DNA of 64,000 nt from Gilvirhabdus luticola (GCF_032583975.1 NZ_JAWHTF010000001.1); one strand, 5' to 3'; positions 25,741 through 33,390 are shown, counted from the first letter of the stretch. The notes: generated by a model from the sequence alone, not told the origin. A program made the numbers and translations.

Positions 25741-26094
25741 TTATTGCTTTTGACCCTTTATAAATGTAGTTTCGCTTTTTAGTTTTCCGTTTTCTAACCA
25801 TATTCTACTCAACCCATCCTGTTTTCCATCCAAAAAAGTAGCTTCAAAATTTAACTGACCATTTTCATACCATTCTTTAAAATTTCCTACAGCCTTCCCA
25901 TCCTTAAGTATTGCTTCTTGACTTAACTGTCCATTCTCATACCATTCTTTGACTAAGCCAGAAACCAATTCTTTGTTAGCTTTGAAATAATAAAGTCCAT
26001 CAATTTCTGTAACGTCATTCCCGTTAATAATTTTTTCTTTTTGTCCAAAAGCAATAACAGGAATAAGAAATAACAGTATTAGGAGTTTTTTCAT
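25741..26094 (-). CDS. YwqK/MORN-repeat small exported protein
   Basis: 117 aa. Signal peptide (MKKLLILLFLIPVIAFGQ), then three YwqK/MORN-like repeats of about 23 residues with the unit KEWYENGQLxxEAxxxDGKxxG at about 48-115. These repeats are annotated as toxin-antitoxin YwqK-type, but the actual role is unclear. Single-gene unit between R11 and R12. The same repeat type fills the much longer protein at 28906. Confidence 0.75.
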   Translation of the reverse strand: MKKLLILLFLIPVIAFGQKEKIINGNDVTEIDGLYYFKANKELVSGLVKEWYENGQLSQEAILKDGKAVGNFKEWYENGQLNFEATFLDGKQDGLSRIWLENGKLKSETTFIKGQKQ

Positions 26095-26230
26095 TGGTTA
26101 AATATTTTCTTAAAGATATTGAAATTTGGTTAGTTCTTATGGTAGAATTTAATTAGAGTATAATATTTGACGTGATAATGTCGATTAATCAAATCGAAAA
26201 GAAATTGAAAAAATAACGGAGGTATGACAC

Positions 26231-26334
26231 AAAAAAACCAGTTTCTTTCGAAACTGGTTTTGCTTGTAGCGGAAAGGCTCAAAATATCGAACCTAAATGA
26301 GTTTGTGAGTGATTTTTTAAAAGTGGTTGACTAT
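26231..26334 (-). repeat. array repeat R12 (family 2)
   Basis: Hairpin AAACCAGTTTC/GAAACTGGTTT, then TTGTAGCGGAAAGGCTC, AAATATCGAACCTAAATGAG and GTGGTTGA. It lies just before the stop of the next minus-strand gene. Confidence 0.85.
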
Positions 26335-26346
26335 TATTAAATTTAA

Positions 26347-26748
26347 TTATTTAGTACTTCCCTTTAGTCTTCTTCTAAAAAATAAAATTAACTGAGACAA
26401 TCCAATCCCAAGTATTACTGATGGGCCAGTTATACATGAAATGACTATTACTTCTATTCCCGCAAGTGAATGTGAGGTTGAATTAATATTTATATCAAGT
26501 ACTATGTTGATGATAACGCCTAACATTACTCCGAAAATCATTAATATTGCAGTTATTATTGAATACTTTTTAATAATTAAATCATATAAAAAAGAACTCA
26601 AAAAAATGACTGATGGCCATACTATCCAAAATAAATATTTTGAAAAAGGTTTAACTTTAAGTATGTTGATTTTGTCGCCAAAAGAATACAATATTAGACC
26701 TATCACTAAACCTACTGGCATAATCCAAATTACTTCTTTAAATTTCAT
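26347..26748 (-). CDS. four-helix membrane protein (133 aa)
   Basis: Hydrophobic helices at about 7-24, 38-58, 65-86 and 97-120, ending in basic FFRRRLKGSTK, which gives a cytoplasmic C-terminus. Not recognised. Single-gene unit between R12 and R13. Confidence 0.6.
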   Translation of the reverse strand: MKFKEVIWIMPVGLVIGLILYSFGDKINILKVKPFSKYLFWIVWPSVIFLSSFLYDLIIKKYSIITAILMIFGVMLGVIINIVLDININSTSHSLAGIEVIVISCITGPSVILGIGLSQLILFFRRRLKGSTK

Positions 26749-26799
26749 TTCGTCTATTTATTATATTAAAGACCAATACATTAAAAGTACAATATAAAC

Positions 26800-26905
26800 A
26801 AAAAACCAGCTGCTTTAACAACTGGTTTTCTTCGTAGCGGAAAAAGTCGAATTATCGAACCTAAATGAGTTTGTAAATGATTTTTTGAAGATTACCAATT
26901 TTAAC
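26800..26905 (-). repeat. array repeat R13 (family 2)
   Basis: Hairpin AAAACCAG...CTGGTTTT, then TTCGTAGCGGAAAAAGTCG and ATTATCGAACCTAAATGAG. Confidence 0.85.
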
Positions 26906-26931
26906 CTTTCAATATAAAAAGACAATTAATT

Positions 26932-27405
26932 CTAAAATTTACCATTAGGGTCTTCGTTCCACATATCTATAACATTTTTCCAATTTCCATCATTATCCTT
27001 ACGCCATACCGTTACGGTTTTGTTATAGGTAACTATTGGATTTCCCATTGAGTCATTTACAATCATTTCATTTCTTTCAATCATATAAGCCATATCCCCA
27101 TTGTCTGAAACAAATACCTCTAGCGGCTCCCATCTAGCACTAAATCCAGGAATTTCAAGAGCTGCTTTAACATAATTTTTTATTGCTTCTTTACCTCTTA
27201 ATGGAGACATCCCAGGAACCATCATTACTGCATCATCAGCCCAGCCTTCTGTTATTTTTTCTAAATCACCTGTTTTTACAATATCTGACCAGTCTTTACT
27301 GAGTTTCATTAATTTATCTCCTTCAAGCTTTTTATCAACAACTGGCTCTCTTTTACATGCCAAACATAAAATGCTTAATATAAAAATGATTACAATGTTT
27401 TTCAT
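26932..27405 (-). CDS. SnoaL/DUF4440-like lipoprotein
   Basis: 157 aa. Lipobox C-L-A-C with Cys17. The mature domain is a cone-shaped NTF2-like fold: LSKDWSDIVKTGDLEKITEG, WADDAVMMVPGMSPLRGKEA, ..VTVWRKDNDGNWKNVIDMWN. Such domains bind small molecules or catalyse isomerisations; here it is envelope-anchored. Single-gene unit between R13 and R14. Confidence 0.8.
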   Translation of the reverse strand: MKNIVIIFILSILCLACKREPVVDKKLEGDKLMKLSKDWSDIVKTGDLEKITEGWADDAVMMVPGMSPLRGKEAIKNYVKAALEIPGFSARWEPLEVFVSDNGDMAYMIERNEMIVNDSMGNPIVTYNKTVTVWRKDNDGNWKNVIDMWNEDPNGKF

Positions 27406-27453
27406 TTTATTACTTTTTTAATGCTTGCTAAATTTATAAAAATTACAGAACAT

Positions 27454-27530
27454 AAAAAAGCGCCTTGTATACTCAAGAGGCTTCTGCGTAGCGGGAAAAG
27501 AACTTGAACCAAGCATTTTAGAATTGTCAA
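27454..27530 (-). repeat. array repeat R14 (family 2)
   Basis: Hairpin AAGCGCCTTG...CAAGAGGCTT, then GCGTAGCGGGAAAAGAACTT and GAACC. The distance between GTAGCGGG and GAACC is shorter here than in the other family-2 copies and close to that of a real tRNA 3' end. Confidence 0.75.
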
Positions 27531-27656
27531 TAATAGTTTATTCCCATATTTTTAACTATAACTTATTTAACAACTGAAATTATAATCTTTATTAACCCCC
27601 ACATTTAACACAGTCACATTTGTGATAGTAGTTGTTGGCGTATTTTACGAAAGAAT

Positions 27657-28409
27657 TTAATCATTATTTAGTTCTTGATTAACAGCACCTAAACAATATT
27701 GAACTATTCCTTGAAAGTGACTCATCCAAAAACTGTACGCGCTAACAAAATCTTGTTCTATTTTTATTCTGTCCACGAGTTCTGTTTGGCTCAAAAAATT
27801 TTCGTTGTTTATAGGCCTGCTTACAAGTTTAAAGCTTTTATTAGGTAGCTGTATACGAATTCTTTTCCATAAAGCATTATGGAGTTTGAGTTTGTAATCT
27901 TTGATATCGATATCTTCAAATATATTACCCATAACCTGTTCTACCATTGGGAATCTTACTTCGTAAGTTTGGATTAGCATTTTCCTTAAACTATCATTGG
28001 AAATTTTATCAATGCCAACAGATTTGATGGCTTCATAGCTTCCTTTATTAATATTAAAAGAAACCCCAGTATTCATTTTGTTATAGACTTCGAGCAGAAT
28101 TGAATCTGAATACTTTTGATTTGAAGCAGTCATTTTTAAAAGTTCCTGAATACCTTCCTCTTTTACTTTGAGTCTGCGATTAATCATCTCCGAAAACTCT
28201 AAATCTGACTCTAATGAACTTTTAATTTCTTGTAGCATTGTTATCTCAAACTTTTTATCCTCACGTAATTGATTCCAATTATTAACCTGCAAAGCAATTA
28301 AAATACCAAATACTACTAGGATAATCTCTCCAATAGCATATTTTAAATAGTTGGCTGTTTTGCCTTGGTTGATTAGAGTTTTGCGAATGTTTCTAAAAAA
28401 TTTTATCAT
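27657..28409 (-). CDS. DUF6090 family membrane protein
   Basis: 250 aa from ATG 28409. The N-terminus (MIKFFRNIRKTLINQGKTAN, YLKYAIGEIILVVFGILIAL, QVNNWNQ) is the DUF6090 signature: basic amphipathic start, one transmembrane helix, then a long helical periplasmic part. A longer in-frame start at 28535 exists, but its 42 extra residues come from translating repeat R15 and do not belong. Function of the family unknown; members are often found as singletons in flavobacteria. Confidence 0.8.
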   Translation of the reverse strand: MIKFFRNIRKTLINQGKTANYLKYAIGEIILVVFGILIALQVNNWNQLREDKKFEITMLQEIKSSLESDLEFSEMINRRLKVKEEGIQELLKMTASNQKYSDSILLEVYNKMNTGVSFNINKGSYEAIKSVGIDKISNDSLRKMLIQTYEVRFPMVEQVMGNIFEDIDIKDYKLKLHNALWKRIRIQLPNKSFKLVSRPINNENFLSQTELVDRIKIEQDFVSAYSFWMSHFQGIVQYCLGAVNQELNND

Positions 28410-28463
28410 TGAAACTTTGTTACTTTTTAAAGATAAAGAATTTCTAGATAAAGAATTGAAGAA

Positions 28464-28567
28464 ACAAAAAACCCAACCTATTTCTAGATTGGATTTTAAA
28501 GTGTTGCTCCCCCTAATATTGTTTTGTCGAACCAATTTAATGAAGAATTGACAAAGTTTGCTTCATT
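28464..28567 (-). repeat. array repeat R15 (family 1)
   Basis: ACCCAACCTATTTCTAGATT hairpin region, then TTGCTCCCCCTAATATTG, TTTTGTCGAACC, and AATGAAG...CTTCATT. Confidence 0.85.
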
Positions 28568-28582
28568 ATATTGTAGTAAAAA

Positions 28583-28690
28583 TTAAAATACCCGTTCCCC
28601 AATAAATTCATAATGTTCTGCCTTTTCATCATATCTTGGCAAAACTTCTTTTGCTTTATATGGGATATATGCTATTTCATAATATCCCCG
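28583..28690 (-). pseudogene. remnant coding fragment (C-terminal ~35 codons)
   Basis: An open frame without a start reads GYYEIAYIPYKAKEVLPRYD, then EKAEHYEFIGERVF and a stop. The composition is protein-like and it ends in a natural stop next to repeat R15, but nothing matching precedes it. It is probably the tail of a gene lost by deletion. Family not recognised. Confidence 0.4.
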
Positions 28691-28905
28691 CAAAAGTTTT
28701 TACCGCATTTAGCGATTTAAATTGAATTACCAAAAAAAAGAAAAGTAAAAACCAATCAGGACTTTTAAAGGGAAAATGCAACTATGCATAAAATGCAATT
28801 AATAAAGTAAGTAGATACAAAAAAAACCGGCTTACACTTAGGTTTCTGACACTTGAGCTCGGAAACTACTTGAAAAAATAGTTGTCAAATGGATTAAAGC
28901 GGTGT
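28691..28905. mobile_element. degenerate element/repeat debris
   Basis: Contains three ATGCA motifs (about 28779-28796), as beside the broken integrase, and a short AAACC...GGTTT hairpin (28824-28846) that is probably a strongly decayed array repeat. No gene visible. Confidence 0.35.
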
Positions 28906-29955
28906 TTAATCCATTAGCTGTCCATTCACGTCCCAACTTTTACTTGAAATGATTTCACCGTGTTCATCAAAATTGCCTTCATATTCAAGGGCTCCATTAG
29001 CGTAAAATCTATTATAAATACCTACCCTCTCTCCATTGTTATTAGTATGGCTGACTTCCATCAAATTGCCATCCCGATACCATTCTTTATGGGTCCAAAT
29101 ATCACCTTCTCGTTTTCTTTCATGCATGAGAGATGCTGGTTGACCCGAATGTGCACTGTACCGTTCCTTAATAACCAACATTTCCCCTGACTCAAAGGTT
29201 ATCTCACTTTCAAGATTACCATCAGGATAATAGGTTTTCTCCTCAGATGGTTCACCCCCGACATATTTGGTTTCAGACTTTAGCTGACCGTTATGGTAAT
29301 AACGCCTTTGCCAACCTTCCTTTATACCGTCAACATAATTTTCTTCTCGTTTTGGGTTATCACTACGTCTGTAATAACCTATCACTGCGTCTTGTTTACC
29401 GTTTACATATTTTATTTCAGACTGTAATTGACCATTCCTGTAATATTCCCTCTGTAACCCCTCCAATTTACCATTGACAACATTCAACTCTTTTTTTAGA
29501 TGACCATTCTCATAATACTCCTTATACAAACCTTCTTTTTTCCCGTCAACATAGTTTTCTGCTCTTTCTGGGCTACCGTTCTTATACCAGTAAGAAAAAG
29601 TTCCAATTACAATATTGTTCCTCATAGTGCCACGATTCTCTAATTGTCCGTTATGATGCCATCTTCTTACCTCTCCATCAACCTCAGAATTTTTAAAATT
29701 CCCAACCTCTCTAAGCACTCCATTATCATACCAACTTCTCGCTTCCCCGTTTATAAGCCCATCAACAACGTATGCTTCCTTTTCAACCTGACCATTTTTA
29801 TGGAATCGTTTAATAACTCCTGTCACTTTAGTGCTGTCCGATTTATGATAGGCACATTTCTTTTTCCAAAACACATCTTTCTCATAAAAGAAATTGGTGT
29901 CTTGCCCGAATACAAATGCTGGAATTGCACACAATACAAAAAGAAGCTGTCTCAT
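28906..29955 (-). CDS. long YwqK/MORN-repeat exported protein
   Basis: 349 aa. Signal peptide MRQLLFVLCAIPAFVFGQ, then about 12 tandem repeats of 20-24 residues along the whole chain, each with a core like YYxNGQLxSExxYVxGKxxG. The units are degenerate but regularly spaced, giving a single-strand beta-hairpin (MORN-like) solenoid. Family members are annotated as YwqK antitoxin-like. Single-gene unit ending at repeat R17; related to the 117-aa protein at 25741. Confidence 0.8.
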   Translation of the reverse strand: MRQLLFVLCAIPAFVFGQDTNFFYEKDVFWKKKCAYHKSDSTKVTGVIKRFHKNGQVEKEAYVVDGLINGEARSWYDNGVLREVGNFKNSEVDGEVRRWHHNGQLENRGTMRNNIVIGTFSYWYKNGSPERAENYVDGKKEGLYKEYYENGHLKKELNVVNGKLEGLQREYYRNGQLQSEIKYVNGKQDAVIGYYRRSDNPKREENYVDGIKEGWQRRYYHNGQLKSETKYVGGEPSEEKTYYPDGNLESEITFESGEMLVIKERYSAHSGQPASLMHERKREGDIWTHKEWYRDGNLMEVSHTNNNGERVGIYNRFYANGALEYEGNFDEHGEIISSKSWDVNGQLMD

Positions 29956-30008
29956 ACCTTTTTTATTTTTTAAAGATAAAGATTTTATGTTTTATCGATT
30001 CTGGGAAA

Positions 30009-30118
30009 TAAAAAAACCACCCAAAAATTGAGTGGCTTTGTTTTAGATTGCTCCCCCTAATATTGTTTTGTCGAACCAATTTAATGAGGAACTGAAGCGT
30101 TTTGCCTTAATTTAAGAA
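30009..30118 (-). repeat. array repeat R17 (family 1)
   Basis: Hairpin AACCACCC...GAGTGGCTT, then TTGCTCCCCCTAATATTG, TTTTGTCGAACC, AATGAGG and CCTTAATT. The R16 position is the decayed copy near 28824. Confidence 0.8.
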
Positions 30119-30140
30119 GGCAAATATAAAAATATCGTCC

Positions 30141-30202
30141 TCTAGCGGAAAGAATTTAATTATTGAACCATAATGAGTTTGTTAGTGATTTGTTGGAAAT
30201 CG
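30141..30202 (-). repeat. array repeat R18 (family 2, no hairpin)
   Basis: CTCTAGCGGAAAGAATTTAA, TTGAACCATAATGAGTTTG and TTGTTGGAAATCG. It directly abuts the stop codon of the lipocalin-like gene and, with R17, forms a double junction like R9/R10. Confidence 0.7.
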
Positions 30203-30664
30203 TTAATTTCTCACAAAAGTCAAATAATCTGTTCCACCGTTGCCTCCACTTATATCAATTAACTCAATTTTTGTAGCTGACTGTAAAATAATATCCCAAT
30301 CATCCGTCAATTCCTCAAAATCAATCGGAGCTGCAAAGAAAATATTAAAATCCAAATCATTTGAACTATCATCACTACTACTGTCATTTGTAATACTCCA
30401 TGTGCCATTGTAGGTATTCAAACCATTTGTTGCAGTTAGTACACTGTTTTCTCCAAATGTGAAATTATACCCAGTGAAATGATTTAACTCATCATCCCCA
30501 CTATCAATATATTTCGTAATTCTCCATGTATCTTTCTTTAAATTATTTTCAATTTCACTAATTGCAACTTCATTATTTGTTGTACTATCATCAGAAGAAC
30601 ATGCCATTATTACAATTGATGTCATAACTATAAAAAAATTGTTTTTGATAATTCTAAATTTCAT
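30203..30664 (-). CDS. lipocalin-like lipoprotein
   Basis: 153 aa. Lipobox I-M-A-C (Cys22) followed by SSDDSTTN. The mature part has the lipocalin-like beginning LKKDTWRITKYIDSG and strands YNFTFGENSVLTAT, YNGTWSI, KIELIDISG, DYLTFVRN, resembling the family also represented at 10617. Envelope-anchored; ligand unknown. Last protein-coding unit before tRNA-Asn. Confidence 0.7.
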   Translation of the reverse strand: MKFRIIKNNFFIVMTSIVIMACSSDDSTTNNEVAISEIENNLKKDTWRITKYIDSGDDELNHFTGYNFTFGENSVLTATNGLNTYNGTWSITNDSSSDDSSNDLDFNIFFAAPIDFEELTDDWDIILQSATKIELIDISGGNGGTDYLTFVRN

Positions 30665-30813
30665 GTCGTTATAATGTTTAAGTTTTAAATCTTACTTATA
30701 TAACAATTTAAACGAAAAATTTCCTACCATTCGTATAAAAAAGTTTGTTGAAAAATTATAAATCCCCAATACACAATCAATATTTGAATTATGGAATACC
30801 CTGAGTTTTTGGA

Positions 30814-30860
30814 CAAAAAAAGTCCAACAGTTTTGTTTAACTTTTTTCTATTTGCTCCCC
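30814..30860 (-). repeat. array repeat R19 (partial, proximal to tRNA-Asn)
   Basis: Hairpin AAAAAAGT...ACTTTTTT, then TTTGCTCCCCCTCCCC. Only the hairpin and tRNA-tail core remain. Confidence 0.65.
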
Positions 30861-30864
30861 CTCC

Positions 30865-30923
30865 CCGCCCGAACGACTGAAATCGTTCAGTCGTACGGGT
30901 TGAGCTTCCCGTTTGTAGCGGGA
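30865..30923. repeat. two adjacent GC-rich hairpins
   Basis: Perfect stem ACGACTGAA/TTCAGTCGT with loop ATCG, framed by CCCG...CGGG, and next to it TTCCCG/CGGGAA around TTTGTAG. The second contains GTAGCGGG, the family-2 tRNA-like motif. No coding frame. Possibly a junction of two old insertions. Confidence 0.5.
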
Positions 30924-30953
30924 AAGGCTTCAACGCTCAAAAATGGTAAAACT

Positions 30954-30983
30954 AAAAAAGACCACACTTTCGTGTAGTCTTTT
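30954..30983 (-). terminator. tRNA-Asn terminator
   Basis: On the minus strand GACTACAC-GAAA-GTGTGGTC is followed by six T (plus-strand A run 30954-30959). It lies 11 bp past the tRNA 3' end. The array repeats copy this arrangement of tRNA tail plus hairpin. Confidence 0.85.
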
Positions 30984-30993
30984 CCACTTTTTG

Positions 30994-31067
30994 CTCCCCC
31001 TCTTGGGCTCGAACCAAGGACCCTTTGATTAACAGTCAAATGCTCTAACCAACTGAGCTAAGGAGGA
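30994..31067 (-). tRNA. tRNA-Asn (anticodon GTT)
   Basis: 74 nt, minus strand. Acceptor TCCTCCT with AGGGGGA (one T-G pair), discriminator G. D arm GCTC/GAGC; anticodon stem TTTGA/TCAAA with loop CTGTTAA giving anticodon GTT; T arm CTTGG-TTCGAGC-CCAAG. It lies at the right edge of the accessory array and its 3' end resembles the family-1 repeats. Confidence 0.96.
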
Positions 31068-31138
31068 GTGTTTCGCTTTTTGCGAGCGCAAATATATATA
31101 TTATTTTTTAATCACTACAAATATAATACTTAAAAAGT

Positions 31139-32479
31139 TTATTTAAATATGGCTTTAAAAATATCATTGCCATTAGCAAATAATACCAAAGCTATAAGAA
31201 TAAAAAAACCTGCCATTTGCGCATATTCCATAAACTTATCACTAGGCTTACGTCTGGATACAATTTCATAAAGTAAAAACATAACATGCCCTCCATCTAA
31301 AGCTGGAATAGGTAACAGATTTAATACGCCTAGCATGATAGACAAAAATGCTGTAATTGCCCAAAATGATTCCCAACTCCAAGTATCTGGGAAAATATCA
31401 AAAATAGCTTTGAAACCACCAACGCCTTTATAAGCTCCTGTACTTGGGCTAAAAATTAATTTTAACTGCATCCAATAAGAACCAATCTGCTGTTTAAATT
31501 TATTTAATCCTACACCAAAGCTATCTGCAAATGTATACTCCTTTTTTATGATATTATAATACCCTAAAGCTTCAATATCACTTAAATTCCCACCTGGAAA
31601 GATTCCAAACTTACCATTTTCATCAACTTTAAGATCTCTGATTAAAGTTTTATTATCTCTCATGATTTCAACTGAAACTGTTTGATTTTTTAACTCATTT
31701 AATCTAGATTCAAGTTCATCAAAATATTTTAACGTCTTATTATTTATTGATGTTATAATATCTCCTTGTTTTAAGTCTACTCCTTTATTTAATGACGAGT
31801 CCGATACTTGCTCAACTACAAAAGGGTAACGCAGCTCAAAAAAAGATTTGTTTTTACCAGTACTTAATCTTCCTAAATAGTCTTCTGGAAGTACTATTTC
31901 TTTTTGAACACCATCACTTTCTAAAGTAATATTTTTAGCTTCAATTAAATATTTTCTGATGTCAGAATAATTCTCAATTTCATTCCCGTTTATTGAAACA
32001 ACTTTATCACCTGTTTGTGCTCCTAATTCTAATAATAGTGGATTTGTCACCCAATACCCATCTTCTATGCTTTTTGCAGAAATATCTGTATCTCCATAAG
32101 CAAAAGCCATAAAAATGTAAATAATAACAGCGAGTATAAAATTAACGGTAACACCGCCTAACATGATGATTAAGCGTTGCCATGTCGGTTTTGACCTGAA
32201 TTCCCATGGCTTTGGCGGTTCTGCCATCTGTTCCTTATCCATACTCTCATCTATCATACCTGCTATCTTGACATAACCTCCAAGAGGCAACCAACCAATA
32301 CCATAAACGGTTTCACCAATTTTCTTTTTAAAAAGCGAATACTTTATATCAAAAAATAAGTAAAATTTCTCTACTCTGGTTTTAAACAATTTGGCTGGCA
32401 CAAAATGGCCTAGCTCATGTAAAACAATTAGTAAAGAAAGACTCAACAAAAATTGAGATATCTTTATAACAAACTCCAT
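31139..32479 (-). CDS. rseP: site-2 metalloprotease RseP (M50)
   Basis: 446 aa. Intramembrane zinc protease that cleaves anti-sigma factors and remnant signal peptides. Zinc site H21-E-L-G-H25 in the first membrane helix; third ligand Asp in NLLPIPALDGGH near the C-terminus. Two PDZ-like stretches (about 120-200 and 205-285) lie in between in the periplasm. Length and layout match the family. It is transcribed away from the sco gene, sharing the intergenic region that contains a candidate metal-regulator operator. Confidence 0.93.
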   Translation of the reverse strand: MEFVIKISQFLLSLSLLIVLHELGHFVPAKLFKTRVEKFYLFFDIKYSLFKKKIGETVYGIGWLPLGGYVKIAGMIDESMDKEQMAEPPKPWEFRSKPTWQRLIIMLGGVTVNFILAVIIYIFMAFAYGDTDISAKSIEDGYWVTNPLLLELGAQTGDKVVSINGNEIENYSDIRKYLIEAKNITLESDGVQKEIVLPEDYLGRLSTGKNKSFFELRYPFVVEQVSDSSLNKGVDLKQGDIITSINNKTLKYFDELESRLNELKNQTVSVEIMRDNKTLIRDLKVDENGKFGIFPGGNLSDIEALGYYNIIKKEYTFADSFGVGLNKFKQQIGSYWMQLKLIFSPSTGAYKGVGGFKAIFDIFPDTWSWESFWAITAFLSIMLGVLNLLPIPALDGGHVMFLLYEIVSRRKPSDKFMEYAQMAGFFILIALVLFANGNDIFKAIFK

Positions 32480-32520
32480 ATGTCTCTAGTCAAAAATTTA
32501 TAATCGCACAAAAGTAGGTA

Positions 32521-32537
32521 TTTAAGCTTACTTTAAA
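32521..32537. promoter_or_regulatory. candidate DtxR-type operator upstream of sco/rseP
   Basis: TTTAAGCTTACTTTAAA equals the reverse complement of the palindrome before dtxR (35954-35969) apart from one extra T. Two near-identical palindromes within a metal-homeostasis locus, one in front of the regulator itself, suggest a regulator site (inference). Confidence 0.45.
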
Positions 32538-32618
32538 AAGATTATTACATTAATGTATTCTTAATTTTACATAAACGTATTTTAGTATTAAAAAATTCTC
32601 TGGGATTACTTTTCATTG

Positions 32619-32626
32619 TATTTTTG
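32619..32626 (+). promoter_or_regulatory. -7 promoter element of sco
   Basis: TATTTTTG matches the Bacteroidota -7 consensus TAnnTTTG, 17 bp before the ATG at 32644. Confidence 0.5.
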
Positions 32627-32643
32627 CATCCTAAAAAAGATTG

Positions 32644-33318
32644 ATGCTTTCATTTTTTAAATCGTACAAAAAGTTTGCTATTGTATTTTCAATTTTGTCC
32701 GCAATTATTTTAGCAATCTTTTATAATATTTTAAAAGTTGATAAACCTCTTCCAATATATCAACCAATTTCTGTACAGCCAGAATTGGTAGATAGTACTA
32801 TACAGCATGTAAGTAAATACCATAAAATTGCAAACTTTGAACTTATCAATCAAAATGGAAAAATTATAACACAAGACGATTATAAAAATAAAATCTATGT
32901 GGCTGATTTCTTTTTTACAACTTGTCAAACCATTTGTCCAATTATGACAGATAATATGGTAGAAATTCAAAAAGAAATCATGAATGACAATGATGTCATG
33001 CTGCTTTCGCATTCAGTAACTCCAACAATAGATAGTGTTGCTCAACTCAAAAAATATGCGACTGAAAAAGGTATAAACGATACTAAATGGAATTTGGTTA
33101 CTGGCGATAAAAAGCATATCTATGATTTAGCAAGAAAAAGTTATTTAGCCGTAAAAACATATGGTAACGGAGATGAATATGATATGATTCATACTGAAAA
33201 TTTTATGCTGATTGATAAAAAACGCCAAATTCGTGGGTTTTATGACGGAACAAATACTGAGGAAATAAAACGTTTATTGAAAGATATCAAAACCTTAAAA
33301 AAAGAATACAACAAATAG
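32644..33318 (+). CDS. Sco1/SenC/PrrC-family copper-binding thioredoxin-like protein
   Basis: 224 aa, taking ATG 32644 rather than the TTG three bases upstream. N-terminal membrane anchor (about 11-29), then a periplasmic thioredoxin fold with the Sco motif CQTIC (C94, C98) and the distal His in MIHTENFML (about 190). Sco proteins deliver copper to cytochrome oxidase CuA or act as thiol reductases. It opens the metal-homeostasis locus and is ended by a terminator overlapping its stop codon. Confidence 0.9.
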   Translation: MLSFFKSYKKFAIVFSILSAIILAIFYNILKVDKPLPIYQPISVQPELVDSTIQHVSKYHKIANFELINQNGKIITQDDYKNKIYVADFFFTTCQTICPIMTDNMVEIQKEIMNDNDVMLLSHSVTPTIDSVAQLKKYATEKGINDTKWNLVTGDKKHIYDLARKSYLAVKTYGNGDEYDMIHTENFMLIDKKRQIRGFYDGTNTEEIKRLLKDIKTLKKEYNK

Positions 33319-33339
33319 TTTTTTAGAAACTATTTTTTT
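33313..33339 (+). terminator. terminator after sco
   Basis: AAATAGTTT (33313-33321) pairs with AAACTATTT (33327-33335) and is followed by T residues. It includes the sco stop codon and separates sco from feoA. Confidence 0.75.
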
Positions 33340-33390
33340 AGCCTGATTTTTTCAATTACTTTTGCTTCTTTAAAATCAATCTAAATAAGC

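Noticed and set aside
25392..25801. Two minus-strand ORFs overlapping R11 and its neighbours
   Set aside because: They cross a terminator hairpin and two real genes in another frame.
28410..28535. 42-codon N-terminal extension of the DUF6090 gene
   Set aside because: The extension is translated array repeat R15; the conserved family start is the ATG at 28409.
30724..30933. 69-codon minus-strand ORF before tRNA-Asn
   Set aside because: Runs through hairpins and repeat R19; composition is that of translated palindromes.
9671..31067. CRISPR interpretation of the regularly repeated sequence
   Set aside because: Repeats are ~100 bp, degenerate, 0.4-1 kb or more apart and enclose genes; no cas genes are present.
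9671..31067. Classical integron cassette array
   Set aside because: No integron integrase is seen, sites lack the RYYYAAC/GTTRRRY core boxes, and gene orientation relative to the repeat is mixed in the left half. Kept only as an alternative explanation.
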